DNA from: Nocardioides sp.
GTDB taxonomy: Bacteria > Actinomycetota > Actinomycetes > Propionibacteriales > Nocardioidaceae
Assembly (NCBI RefSeq): GCF_025964975.1
Contig: NZ_JAOPXV010000072.1
Coordinates: forward strand, 1-36,708
Direction: 5' to 3'
Length of the DNA stretch: 36,708 nt
Shown: positions 15,214 to 23,988 of the stretch, piece after piece
Numbering within the stretch: position 1 is the first letter of the stretch
How the letters are laid out: each line of letters opens with the position of its first letter
Notes under the pieces: generated by a model
What the model was told of the DNA's origin: nothing
Seen by the model: only the letters and a program-made list of their open reading frames with translations
Databases searched by the model: none
Translations under genes and position numbers: made by a program

Positions 15214-18200
15214 TCCGTTCGTCCATCTCCACGTGGCCTCTGGCTACTCCCTCCAGTACGGGGCGTCCCGTCCGGAGGCCCTGGTCGAGCGCGCTGTGGA
15301 GCAGGAGATGGACGCACTCGCGCTCACCGACCGCGACGGCACCTACGGCGCGGTGAAGTTCGCCCAGTCCTGCGGGCGGGCCGGCATCCGGCCGGTGCTC
15401 GGGGTGGACCTGGTCCTGGCCGCCGTGGTCCCGGCGGGCTCGCCGGCTCGGGTCGGGGCAGTACGCACCCCGGTGCGGGGCGGCGCCGACCGCGACCTGC
15501 CGGTCCATCTGGGCGGGTCCCACCGGGTGACGTTCCTGGCCGTGGGCAAGGCCGGCTGGTCGGCGATCTGCCGGATGATCTCCTCCACCCACCTCACCGG
15601 TGAGCGCGGTCGCCCGGTGGCGACGCTCGAGGGACTGGCTCCTTTCCTGATGGGCGGGGACGTGATGGTGATGCTCGGGCCGGCCTCCGAGATCGGCGCG
15701 GCAGCGTCGCGCCGACGCGATGACCTCGCAGTGGCGGCGCTGGCACCGTGGCAGGAGGTCGTACCCCGCGAAAACCTGGTCGTCGAGCTCGTCTCCCACC
15801 GGCTCGCCGGCACCGGGCACCAGTGGGGGCCGGGCACCACTCCGCACGCCGCCCGGATGGCCGGCATCGCCCGGAGGGCCGGTCTGGGCACGGTGCTGAC
15901 CAATGCCGTGCGCTACGCCGATCGCATCGATGCGCCGACCGTCGACGTCCTCGACGCGGCGCGACGACTGGTCGCCCTCGACCGGCGCCACGTCGACCGG
16001 GGCAACGCCGAAGGATTCCTGAAGTCCGGCAAGCAGATGCACGAGGTGGCCGAGGAGATCTGCCGGCTGGCCGGTCTCGGCGACCGCGACGGCCGTCTTG
16101 TCCTGGCCCAGACGCGCGCCGTGGCCGACCGATGTGCGCTCGACCCGCGCAGAGACCTCGGCATCGGCGAGGTGCACTTCCCGGAGTTCGAGCTCAGTGG
16201 CGCGGGCAGCAGCGCCGACGGTCTGCTGCGCGCGCGCTGCGAGGGCGCGATCGGGCGCCGATACGGTTCGGCCCCCCGCCAGCGCATCTGGAAGCGCCTC
16301 GACGACGAGCTCGAGATGATCCGAGGGCTGGGCTATGCCCCGTACTTCCTCACGGTCGCCGACATCACCGACCTGATCGGGGAGATGGGCATCCGTCGTG
16401 CTGCCCGGGGCTCCGGCGCCGGCAGCCTCGTTAACTACCTGCTCGGCATCTCCGGCGTCGACCCCGTCCGGCACGGCCTGCTGATGGAGCGGTTCCTCTC
16501 ACCGCTTCGGGAGTCCCTGCCCGACATCGATCTCGACGTGGAGTCCGCACGGCGGCTCGAGGTCTACGAGGCGATCCTCGACAAGTACGGCGGGGACCGC
16601 TGCGTGTGCGTGTCGATGATGGACACCTACCGCGTGCGCCACGCCGTTCGCGACGTCGGCGCTGCGCTGGGCATGCCCCCCGGTGAGATCGACGCGATCG
16701 CCAAGGCCTTCCCGCACATCCGCGCCCGGGATGCCCGCGCCGCCCTGCGCGACCTGCCCGAGCTGAGGGCCAGCGGGCTGGGCCACGAGCGCCTCGACCT
16801 GATGTTCCGCCTCGTGGAGCGCCTCGACGGACTTCCCCGGCACATCGCCGTACACCCCTGCGGCGTGCTGCTCTCCGACATCACCCTGCTCGACCGCACG
16901 CCGGTCGAGGCGTCCTGTGCCGGCTTCCCGATGAGTCAGTTCGACAAGGACGACGTGGAGGCGCTCGGACTGCTCAAGCTCGACGTCCTCGGCATCCGGA
17001 TGCAGTCCGCGATGGCCCACGCGGTGGCCGAGATCAGGCGGGTCGACGCCGTGGAGATCAACATCGACGACGAGGCGCAGGTTCCCTTCGACGACGAGGC
17101 GACCTACCAGATGATCAGCGAGGCGAAGACCCTCGGCGTCTTCCAGATCGAGTCGCCGGGACAGCGCGAGCTCGTCGGCAAGTCCGGCATCGAGTCCTTC
17201 GAGGACATCATCACCGACATCTCCTTGTTCCGTCCCGGGCCGGTCAAGAGCGACATGATCACGCCCTACCTCGAGGCCAAGCAGGGGTGGAAGACAGTGG
17301 TGCACCTCCACGACGACCTGCGACCGATCCTGGAGGCGACCCAGGGCGTGGTGGTCTTCCACGAGCAGGTGATCGAGATCATCGCCCTCTTCACCGGGGT
17401 CAGCCTCGCGGAGGCCGACGAGAAGCGCCGGGCGCTGGGCGACACCGAGGGGATGGCCCAGACCAAGATCTGGTTCTATCCGCGTGCGTTGGGGCGTGGC
17501 TATGCCCTGGTCCTGGTCGAGCGCATCTGGAAGGTGCTCGAGGCCTTCGCCTCCTTCGGTTTCTGCAAGGCACACGCCGCGGCCTTCGCGTTGCCGACCT
17601 TCCAGTCGGCCTGGCTCAAGGCGCACTGGCCGGCGCACTTCCTGGCCGGGGTGCTCACCCACGACCCCGGGATGTATCCCAAGCGGTTGATCCTCGACGA
17701 CGCGCGCCAGTTCGGGATCGGGGTGCACGGTCTCGACGTCAACGCCTCGAGCGAGGCCTATGTGGTGGAACCCAGCCCTGGGCCGGAAAGCGCGGGTTAC
17801 GCCATCCGGCTGGCGCTGGCCGAGGTCAAGGGCATCAGCGCCGCCGAGGTCGTCCGGATCGTCGCTGCCCGGGGCGGACTGGGGGAGGAGTGCACCAGCC
17901 CCTACGTGTCGCTCTCCGACTTCTTCCAACGGGCCCGGGTCTCGCGCCCCGTGCTGGAGCAGCTGGTCCTGGCCGGTGGCTTCGACTCCATCTACTGGAT
18001 CTCCGGTGGCGACCAGACCATCCGGGCGCGGGGCCGGATCACCCGCCGCGACCTGCTGCTCCAGGTCGTCGAGCTCGACGTGCACGCCCGTGTCCTGGAC
18101 CGCACGGCTCGCGGCCGGGGTCTCGCTCGGGGTCGCGCCCGCACCCCGTTGGCCCGTGCCGCTGACACGAGGGCCGGCGAGGCAGCTGAGCGCAACAGCA

Positions 18201-19042
18201 CCGACCCCACCACCCGGGAGCAGTCGGGGGTCTGGGCCCGGGCGGTCGCACAGTCGCGCGCCACCGCGCCACCGACCCCGATCGAGTCCGTGCAGCTGAC
18301 CCTGAGCCTCGGCGACGAGCCGGGCATGGGTGGCGAGGTGGCGACGGGGCTGCCGGAGATGACCACCGACGAGCGGATGCGTGCGGAGCTGGAGATCCTC
18401 GGCCTCGATGTCACCCAGCACGTCGTGACGCCCTATGCCGAGCTCCTCGACGCCCTCGGCATCACCCGGAGCAAGCACCTCCTCCAGCGCCGGAGCCGCT
18501 CCGAGCTGCTGGTCGCCGGGGTCAAGGTCGCGACCCAGACGCCACCGATCAGGTCCGGGCGCCGGGTGATCTTCTTGACGCTCGACGACAGCACCGGCCC
18601 GGTCGACTGCACGTTCTTCGAGGACGCCCAGGGCCCGTACGCCGCAACGGTCTTTCAGTCCTGGCTGCTGGTCGTGCGGGGCGAGCTGCGACGCACCGGG
18701 CGCCGCGGTGTGTCCCTGCGCGCCACCGGCGCCTGGGAGCTGTCCGCGCTCCACGCTGTCTGGCAGCGCGCCCGGAGCCGGGAGGACGCGATCGCCGACG
18801 TCCGCGCCGAGCTCGCCAGGGTGCCCGAGGGCCGCACCCGGGCCGATGAACCCGAGCGGCGTCGGGTGCTCCTCCACTCCAGCGGGTTCCAGCTGTCGCC
18901 GTACGCCGACAGCAAGCCCGCCGGTGAATCCGCTGCACCCGCTGGTGGGCTCGGTCGCTCGCTCGTTCCTCGCTCGGCTCCGTCGCCCACCGAGGACGTC
19001 GCACGCACGCTGTGGCACCGCAGTCCCGGTAGTCCCGGATGA
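15203..19042 (+). CDS. dnaE2: Error-prone DNA polymerase III alpha subunit
   Basis: About 1,279 residues, a C-family polymerase of the DnaE2 type used for translesion synthesis. It has an N-terminal PHP domain (FVHLHVASGYS, ALALTDRDGTYGAV). The polymerase core includes ARGSGAGSLVNYLLGISG and PDIDLDVES, with metal-binding Asp441 and Asp443. Later come FHEQVIEII and the FASFGFCKAHAAAFA fingers region, then a helix-hairpin-helix part and an OB-fold (VIFLTLDDSTGPVDCTFFED). A long Arg/Ala-rich linker at about 955-1030 carries QLTLSL (1031-1036), a good beta-clamp hexapeptide. The GTG at 15203 overlaps the preceding gene; the frame is open further upstream but that part is antiprotein-like. The LexA box at 14327 predicts damage induction. 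No imuA/imuB pair is in the window. Confidence 0.95.
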   Translation: MSPDPFVHLHVASGYSLQYGASRPEALVERAVEQEMDALALTDRDGTYGAVKFAQSCGRAGIRPVLGVDLVLAAVVPAGSPARVGAVRTPVRGGADRDLPVHLGGSHRVTFLAVGKAGWSAICRMISSTHLTGERGRPVATLEGLAPFLMGGDVMVMLGPASEIGAAASRRRDDLAVAALAPWQEVVPRENLVVELVSHRLAGTGHQWGPGTTPHAARMAGIARRAGLGTVLTNAVRYADRIDAPTVDVLDAARRLVALDRRHVDRGNAEGFLKSGKQMHEVAEEICRLAGLGDRDGRLVLAQTRAVADRCALDPRRDLGIGEVHFPEFELSGAGSSADGLLRARCEGAIGRRYGSAPRQRIWKRLDDELEMIRGLGYAPYFLTVADITDLIGEMGIRRAARGSGAGSLVNYLLGISGVDPVRHGLLMERFLSPLRESLPDIDLDVESARRLEVYEAILDKYGGDRCVCVSMMDTYRVRHAVRDVGAALGMPPGEIDAIAKAFPHIRARDARAALRDLPELRASGLGHERLDLMFRLVERLDGLPRHIAVHPCGVLLSDITLLDRTPVEASCAGFPMSQFDKDDVEALGLLKLDVLGIRMQSAMAHAVAEIRRVDAVEINIDDEAQVPFDDEATYQMISEAKTLGVFQIESPGQRELVGKSGIESFEDIITDISLFRPGPVKSDMITPYLEAKQGWKTVVHLHDDLRPILEATQGVVVFHEQVIEIIALFTGVSLAEADEKRRALGDTEGMAQTKIWFYPRALGRGYALVLVERIWKVLEAFASFGFCKAHAAAFALPTFQSAWLKAHWPAHFLAGVLTHDPGMYPKRLILDDARQFGIGVHGLDVNASSEAYVVEPSPGPESAGYAIRLALAEVKGISAAEVVRIVAARGGLGEECTSPYVSLSDFFQRARVSRPVLEQLVLAGGFDSIYWISGGDQTIRARGRITRRDLLLQVVELDVHARVLDRTARGRGLARGRARTPLARAADTRAGEAAERNSTDPTTREQSGVWARAVAQSRATAPPTPIESVQLTLSLGDEPGMGGEVATGLPEMTTDERMRAELEILGLDVTQHVVTPYAELLDALGITRSKHLLQRRSRSELLVAGVKVATQTPPIRSGRRVIFLTLDDSTGPVDCTFFEDAQGPYAATVFQSWLLVVRGELRRTGRRGVSLRATGAWELSALHAVWQRARSREDAIADVRAELARVPEGRTRADEPERRRVLLHSSGFQLSPYADSKPAGESAAPAGGLGRSLVPRSAPSPTEDVARTLWHRSPGSPG

Positions 19043-19051
19043 CTCGGCGAC

Positions 19052-19057
19052 TAGGGT
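19052..19057 (+). promoter_or_regulatory. -10 hexamer of leaderless promoter (methyltransferase-dinB)
   Basis: TAGGGT, seven bases, then the ATG at 19065. It lies just after the dnaE2 stop, so this pair has its own start in addition to possible read-through from the SOS operon. Confidence 0.5.
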
Positions 19058-19064
19058 GGTGGCC

Positions 19065-19796
19065 ATGTCCGCCAGTGCCAGCGAGCGTCGCCAGTCCGTC
19101 CGCACCGGTGTGGTGTGGACGGAAGTCAGTGGCCTCCTCGCCGAGAGCGACGGGGCTGCCCGCATCGTCGACATCGGGGGTGGCACCGGCGGCTTCGCCG
19201 TACCCCTCGCCCAGCTCGGTCACCGGGTCGAGGTCATCGACCCCAGCCCCGACGCGCTCGCTGCGCTCGACCGCCGGGCGCGCGAAGCCGATGTGGCCGA
19301 GCGGATCACGGGTCAGCAGGGCGACCTCGCCGACCTGGCCACGCTCGTCGAGGACGCCGACCTCGTGCTCTGCCACGGGGTGCTCGACGTCGTCGACGAC
19401 CCTGCGGCCGGACTGGCCACCATCGCCTCGGTGCTCCGCCCCGGCGGACACCTCAGCCTGCTCGTGGCCCAGCGGCATGCCGCCGTCGTCGCGCGCGCCA
19501 TGGCCGGCCACTTCCAGGCAGCTCGGGACCTGCTCGACGACCCGGCTGGCGGCCGAGCCGTGGGGCGCGGTGGTCGCCGGTTCACCGCCGAGGAGCTCTC
19601 GCCGCTGCTCGCTGCCGCCGGCCTGGTCACCAGCACCATCCACGGGGTCCGGGTCTTCGCGGACCTCGTGCCCGGACAGCTGGTCGACCTGGAGCCCGGA
19701 GCGAGCGCCGCGCTGGCCGAGCTCGAGAGCGCCGTGGCCACCCGTCCGGAATACCTCCCGCTCGCGACCCAGCTCCACGTGCTCGCCACCCGCTGA
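19065..19796 (+). CDS. Class I SAM-dependent methyltransferase
   Basis: A 243-residue Rossmann-fold methyltransferase. Motif I is VDIGGGTGGFAVPLA (residues 35-49). The acidic residue after strand 2 is in VEVIDPSPDAL, motif II is near ADLVLCHGVLDVV, and VLRPGGHLSLLV is the motif III loop. The substrate is unknown. The architecture resembles BioC/UbiE-like or tRNA-wobble (CmoM-like) enzymes, and similar proteins occur near DNA repair genes in actinobacteria. The ATG is set by a -10 hexamer seven bases before it; the longer open frame runs into dnaE2. dinB follows after 24 bases and is probably co-transcribed. Confidence 0.88.
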   Translation: MSASASERRQSVRTGVVWTEVSGLLAESDGAARIVDIGGGTGGFAVPLAQLGHRVEVIDPSPDALAALDRRAREADVAERITGQQGDLADLATLVEDADLVLCHGVLDVVDDPAAGLATIASVLRPGGHLSLLVAQRHAAVVARAMAGHFQAARDLLDDPAGGRAVGRGGRRFTAEELSPLLAAAGLVTSTIHGVRVFADLVPGQLVDLEPGASAALAELESAVATRPEYLPLATQLHVLATR

Positions 19797-19820
19797 CCTC
19801 AGGCCTCGAGGGGTGGCCCG

Positions 19821-21008
19821 ATGACGGACACCCCGATCCTGCACGTCGACATGGACGCGTTCTACGCCTCCGTCGCGGTCCGCGAGCGCCCCGACCTGAG
19901 GGACGTCCCGGTGATCGTCGGCGGCGGGAGCCGGGGAGTGGTGCTCTCGGCCAACTACCTGGCCAGGCAGTACGGCGTCCGTTCGGCGTTGTCGATGACG
20001 CGGGCCCGGCGGCTGTGCCCCCAGGCAGTGGTGATCGCGCCGGACTTCGAGACGTTCCAACAGGTTTCCACCTCGGTGCTGGAGAACTTCCGTCGCGTGA
20101 CCCCGCTGGTCGAGGTGGTCTCGCTCGACGAGGCCGTCCTCGACGTCCGCGGCTCCATCCGGCGACTGGGGCCGCCCGTCGGCATCGCCGAGCACCTCCG
20201 ATCAGTGATCCATGACGAGCAGGGCATCACCTGCTCGGTCGGAGTGGCCGCATCGGTGTCAGTGGCCAAGCTGGCCAGCCGACGGGCCAAGCCGGACGGG
20301 GTCGTGGTGGTGCCCCCGTCGACGGTGACGGCCTTCTTGCACCCCCTCGACGTGGGCGAGCTCTGGGGAGTGGGGGAGAAGACCCGCACGATGCTGCACC
20401 GCCTCGGTCTGGTCACGGTCGGCGACGTCGCCCACACCCCGGTGCGCACGCTCCAGCGGGCGGTCGGGCACCGCCTCGGCAGCCATCTGCACGAGCTCGC
20501 CTGGGGCACCGACCGCCGGGCGATCACCCCCCGGGCAGGTCCGCTCGAGCCCGACAGGTCGATGGGGGCGGACGAGACCTTTGCCCGCGACACCGATGAC
20601 GGCGAGGTGATCCGGCGTGAGCTGCTCAGGCTCTCGCAGCGGGTCAGCGGTCGGATGCGCGGTGCCGGGGTGGCCGGTCGCACCGTCACCATCAGGATCC
20701 GGTTCGCCGACTTCACCACCATCACCCGTTCGCGCACGCTGCCCGAGGCAACCGACGTGACGGTGGAGATCTATCGCACCGCGACCCGCCTCTTCGACGC
20801 GCTCGGACTCCAACGCGCCCGGCTCCGGCTCGTGGGGGTGCGGGTGGAAGGACTGGTCACGCGCACGAGCGTCCACCGCCAGCTGGTGCTGGGGGAGCCG
20901 GAGCACGGCTGGGCGGACGCCGATCGGGCGGTGGACAGGGCGACCCGACGCTTCGGAGCGGTCGCGCTCGGTCCAGCGAGCCTGTTGCGGACATCCGGAA
21001 GGAGGTAA
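19821..21008 (+). CDS. dinB: Y-family DNA polymerase IV
   Basis: A 395-residue translesion polymerase. HVDMDAFYASV carries Asp10 and Asp12, and SLDEA provides Asp103 and Glu104, the catalytic carboxylates. Tyr15 is at the steric-gate position that excludes ribonucleotides. SVGVAASVSVAKLASRRAKP and the helix-hairpin-helix VGEKTRTMLHRLG are canonical, and the little-finger domain follows. Near the C-terminus RQLVLGE resembles a weak clamp-binding motif. All catalytic residues are present, so it should be active. It follows the methyltransferase gene by 24 bases. No LexA box lies directly upstream, so SOS control would need read-through from the dnaE2 operon. Confidence 0.96.
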   Translation: MTDTPILHVDMDAFYASVAVRERPDLRDVPVIVGGGSRGVVLSANYLARQYGVRSALSMTRARRLCPQAVVIAPDFETFQQVSTSVLENFRRVTPLVEVVSLDEAVLDVRGSIRRLGPPVGIAEHLRSVIHDEQGITCSVGVAASVSVAKLASRRAKPDGVVVVPPSTVTAFLHPLDVGELWGVGEKTRTMLHRLGLVTVGDVAHTPVRTLQRAVGHRLGSHLHELAWGTDRRAITPRAGPLEPDRSMGADETFARDTDDGEVIRRELLRLSQRVSGRMRGAGVAGRTVTIRIRFADFTTITRSRTLPEATDVTVEIYRTATRLFDALGLQRARLRLVGVRVEGLVTRTSVHRQLVLGEPEHGWADADRAVDRATRRFGAVALGPASLLRTSGRR

Positions 21009-21103
21009 TTCTTCCTACCCGCTACCTCCGTGCCCACGGCGCGCCTAGACTTGCGAGGACACACTGGTCCGACTGGGTCCATGGGGTCAGACGAGGAGGA
21101 ATC

Positions 21104-21556
21104 GTGCCGCTGTCCGAAGAAGAGCTTCGACTGCTCGAACAGATGGAGCGCGCGCTCGTCGAGGAGGATCCCAAGCTGGCCTCCACCCTCCGCGGCACGT
21201 CGATGCAGCGCGCAGCACGCCGCCGCGCCGTCGTCGCCGGCGTCGTCTTCGTGATCGGCCTGGCACTGCTGACCGGTGGAGTGATCGCCAGCCAGCCCAT
21301 CATCGGGATCGTCGGCTTCGTGGTCATGCTGGCCGCGGCCACGATCGGTGTGACTGCCCTGCGCAACCCCGCAGTGCTCCACCAGCCGATGCGGGAGACC
21401 CGGCACGAGGGCTTCGGGGTGGTCGACGGCGGACGCCGGCAGCAGTCCAAGCGTCCTCGTGGCCTGGGTCGACGGACGTCGTCGCGTTCCTCCGGGTCCT
21501 TCATGGAGCGGATGGAACAGCGCTGGCGGCACCGCCGCGAGCAGGGCCCCTACTAA
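21104..21556 (+). CDS. DUF3040 family small membrane protein
   Basis: A 150-residue protein. MPLSEEELRLLEQMERALVEEDPKLASTLR is the diagnostic DUF3040 opening (residues 1-30), followed by two membrane helices (AVVAGVVFVIGLALLTGGV and PIIGIVGFVVMLAAATIGV) and a basic Arg-rich tail. GAGGAGGA upstream of the GTG start is a strong ribosome binding site, unlike the leaderless genes around it. A possible -10 TAGACT is at 21047-21052. The family is usual near the actinobacterial dcw cluster; function is unknown. The gene converges on the transglutaminase gene across 86 bases that include a repeated cctcaggcccg. Confidence 0.9.
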   Translation: MPLSEEELRLLEQMERALVEEDPKLASTLRGTSMQRAARRRAVVAGVVFVIGLALLTGGVIASQPIIGIVGFVVMLAAATIGVTALRNPAVLHQPMRETRHEGFGVVDGGRRQQSKRPRGLGRRTSSRSSGSFMERMEQRWRHRREQGPY

Positions 21557-21642
21557 GACCCGCTCGCCCCAAGATCCGGGCACCATCGTCCGTCGAGTCT
21601 CGAAGCGCTCAGCCTCGAAGTGTCCTCAGGCCCGAAGCACCC

Positions 21643-23988
21643 TCAGGCCCGGACCGCGTCCTCGGCCTGGCGGGTGACGACCTCGGGTGCGGTGCTGGAC
21701 GGTGCCGGTCGCAACGACCGCGGCAACCACTGCGACCGCCGTCGAACTCGCGGTCCGACTCCGTGGTCGAGCGCCGACTCGACGGCCCTGACGTCCTCGA
21801 CCGCCTGGGCGCTGTCGAGGGCACTGACCGAGCGGGCGTAGCGCGCGCGCTCGATCTGTCCGACCAGCCGGTGCAGCGCCTCGACGGCTGCGGGGTCCTG
21901 GTCAGGTCCCTGACGAGGGCGTTCGACACCGCGATCGGCACCGTCGGCGCTGGGGCCGAAGTGGGTCGACAGCCACACGCCGGTCGCGCGTGGTGACAGT
22001 CCCGCCGGCCACGCGTGGCCTAGGTCGATCGCGTGGTCGCGCAGCTCGAGCCAGAGGTCCTCGATGCCGCCCAGCAGGCGACGGTCGCGGCGCCTGCGGC
22101 GTACGGCGCCGGGCACCAGCACGAGAGCGACCAGCAGGACGAGTCCGAGCACGGCCAGCACGATGGTCCCCCACGGAACGCTGGACGCCTCGTCCCCGGC
22201 TCCTTCCTCGGGAGCCGCGGTCTCTCCACGGGGAGCCAGCTCCGCGCTGGATCGGGTCGCGCTCGGGGACGGCGCCGCGCTCGCCCCGGGTCCGAGATCG
22301 ACCCGGGTGTAGGCCGGGACCCCTTCGGCTCGCGCTCCCGGGGTCGGCTCGAACCGGACCCAGCCGGCGCCCGGGAAGTACAGCTCCGGCCACGCGTGCA
22401 GGTCGTGGGACGAGAACTCGTAGGTGCCGGGGCCGACGCGCCTGGACTCCAGGAAGCCCACGGCCACGCGGGCGGGGATGCCCAGGATCCTGGCCATGAT
22501 CGCCATGGAGGCCGCGAACTGCTCGCAGTAGCCGACTCGGCCCGACTCGTCGAGGAAGGCGTCGAGGTTGCCGTCCTCCGCGTTCTCGATGGCCTTGGTG
22601 CTGTAGACGAAGTTGCCGTCCTCGCGGAACCACTGCTGCAGTGCCTGCGCCTTGCGGAAGCGTGTGGTCGCGTCCGCGGTGACTGTCGCAGCGAGCCTGC
22701 GGATCTCGCCGGAGACCTCGGTCGACACCTCGAGATAGGTGGACCGCACGTCGGCTGCGCCGGACACTGCGTTGTCCATGAGGGCCGGGTCGGGCTCCAC
22801 GGCGACGCCGGTGAAGGAGTAGGTCATCTCCGAGGTCGTGGTCTCCGGGTCGGTCGTCATGAAGTCCATCGTGGAGACGTCGTAGCGCCAGTCGCCCTCG
22901 GCCTCCATGCTGGAGACCTGGGGCGTCGTCGGCAGCCAGGTCGACTCGAAGTCCTCGGTGACCCTGACGTCGAAGGGGACCTCGGTGCGAGGGGTCTGGA
23001 CGGCGATGCCGGCGAGATCGGGCATCGGGCCGCGAGCGACCTGGGACTCGGGGATGTCACGGTCGCCGGGAGTCCAGGTGTCTCCGTTGAAGCTGGTCAG
23101 CACCGTGGTGCGGAAGTAGCTGGGAGCCTCGCCGGGGGTGCGGACCACGAGCAGGGGGACGTCCACGCCACGATCGAGGTCTCGTCGCAGGTCGACCATC
23201 GGGTTGACGACCTCGATCTCGCGCTGGCCGGGGCCGTTGCCGTCGAAGAGGGTGACCTCGAGGGTCGGGATGATGAGCGGCAGCGCCAGTGCCAATGTCG
23301 TAGCGGTCGTGCCGATGGCCAGGGCCGAGGTGCGTACGGCGCCAGTGCGGACCCCGAAGGCGCTCGGGTCGGCCTCGTCCTCCGAGCCCATCCCACGGCC
23401 CCAACCGGAGATCTGCTCGTCGTTGACGAGGTGGAGCATGCCGAGGAAGCCGACGGACATCGCGATGAAGGCCCACCACGACAGGCCGTTCCCCGTAATG
23501 GTGACCGGGACGCTGTAGACCGTCAGCAGGACGAGCCCGGCCAGGGGGATCCGGCGGAGACCGGCGGCGAGCAGGTCGAGGACCACGAACGTGAGTGCGC
23601 CCCCGGCGACGAGGAGCGCGGTGATCGGCGGCACGTTGGACGGGATGGGCGCCATGTAGGCGCGCGAGGACGCGAGCCCGTCCTCGAAGGCGCGGACGAA
23701 CTCGCTCAAAGTCACCGGGGTCGGTGCGATCGAACCGGTGGCGGAGCCCAGCACACACAGTCCGGCCACCACGATCTGGGCGACCAGGACGACCATCAGC
23801 GGCAGCCGCAGCCAGCGGCCACCTCCGCCGATGGCAGCCACCAGGGCGCCGATGAAGAGCAACGGCATGGTGACCTCGACGGCGTTGCTCGTGAAGGTGC
23901 GCCACGAGAGCAGCGTGAACCACGTCGTGGCCGCGGCGGCACCGGCCAGTCCCATCGTGAACGCCAGGGACGCGCGCTGGCGGCTCAT
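21643..23988 (-). CDS. Membrane-bound transglutaminase-like protein (DUF3488/transglutaminase core)
   Basis: A 781-residue protein with about six N-terminal membrane helices (DUF3488/TgpA N region, residues 1-240). A large extracytoplasmic part carries the transglutaminase core, where GYCEQFAASMAIMARILGIPAR contains the expected nucleophile Cys488 and SHDLHAWPELYF contains His531. A Pro/Ala/Ser linker follows, a further membrane helix near 620-645 (VPWGTIVLAVLGLVLLVALV) and a cytoplasmic DUF4129-like tail. The ATG overlaps the DUF58 stop as ATGA. With DUF58 and MoxR it forms the widespread MoxR-DUF58-transglutaminase set, thought to assemble or modify envelope proteins. The substrate is unknown. 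Confidence 0.93.
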   Translation of the reverse strand: MSRQRASLAFTMGLAGAAAATTWFTLLSWRTFTSNAVEVTMPLLFIGALVAAIGGGGRWLRLPLMVVLVAQIVVAGLCVLGSATGSIAPTPVTLSEFVRAFEDGLASSRAYMAPIPSNVPPITALLVAGGALTFVVLDLLAAGLRRIPLAGLVLLTVYSVPVTITGNGLSWWAFIAMSVGFLGMLHLVNDEQISGWGRGMGSEDEADPSAFGVRTGAVRTSALAIGTTATTLALALPLIIPTLEVTLFDGNGPGQREIEVVNPMVDLRRDLDRGVDVPLLVVRTPGEAPSYFRTTVLTSFNGDTWTPGDRDIPESQVARGPMPDLAGIAVQTPRTEVPFDVRVTEDFESTWLPTTPQVSSMEAEGDWRYDVSTMDFMTTDPETTTSEMTYSFTGVAVEPDPALMDNAVSGAADVRSTYLEVSTEVSGEIRRLAATVTADATTRFRKAQALQQWFREDGNFVYSTKAIENAEDGNLDAFLDESGRVGYCEQFAASMAIMARILGIPARVAVGFLESRRVGPGTYEFSSHDLHAWPELYFPGAGWVRFEPTPGARAEGVPAYTRVDLGPGASAAPSPSATRSSAELAPRGETAAPEEGAGDEASSVPWGTIVLAVLGLVLLVALVLVPGAVRRRRRDRRLLGGIEDLWLELRDHAIDLGHAWPAGLSPRATGVWLSTHFGPSADGADRGVERPRQGPDQDPAAVEALHRLVGQIERARYARSVSALDSAQAVEDVRAVESALDHGVGPRVRRRSQWLPRSLRPAPSSTAPEVVTRQAEDAVRA

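Noticed and set aside
15065..19186. Very long minus-strand frames opposite dnaE2 (hundreds of codons)
   Set aside because: Composition is typical of antisense shadows in high-GC DNA (His/Asp/Gly/Arg rich), and the plus strand is a complete known polymerase.
20998..21008. Strong Shine-Dalgarno-like aaggaggt at the end of dinB
   Set aside because: No start codon with an open frame follows at suitable distance; DUF3040 has its own gaggagga near 21095.
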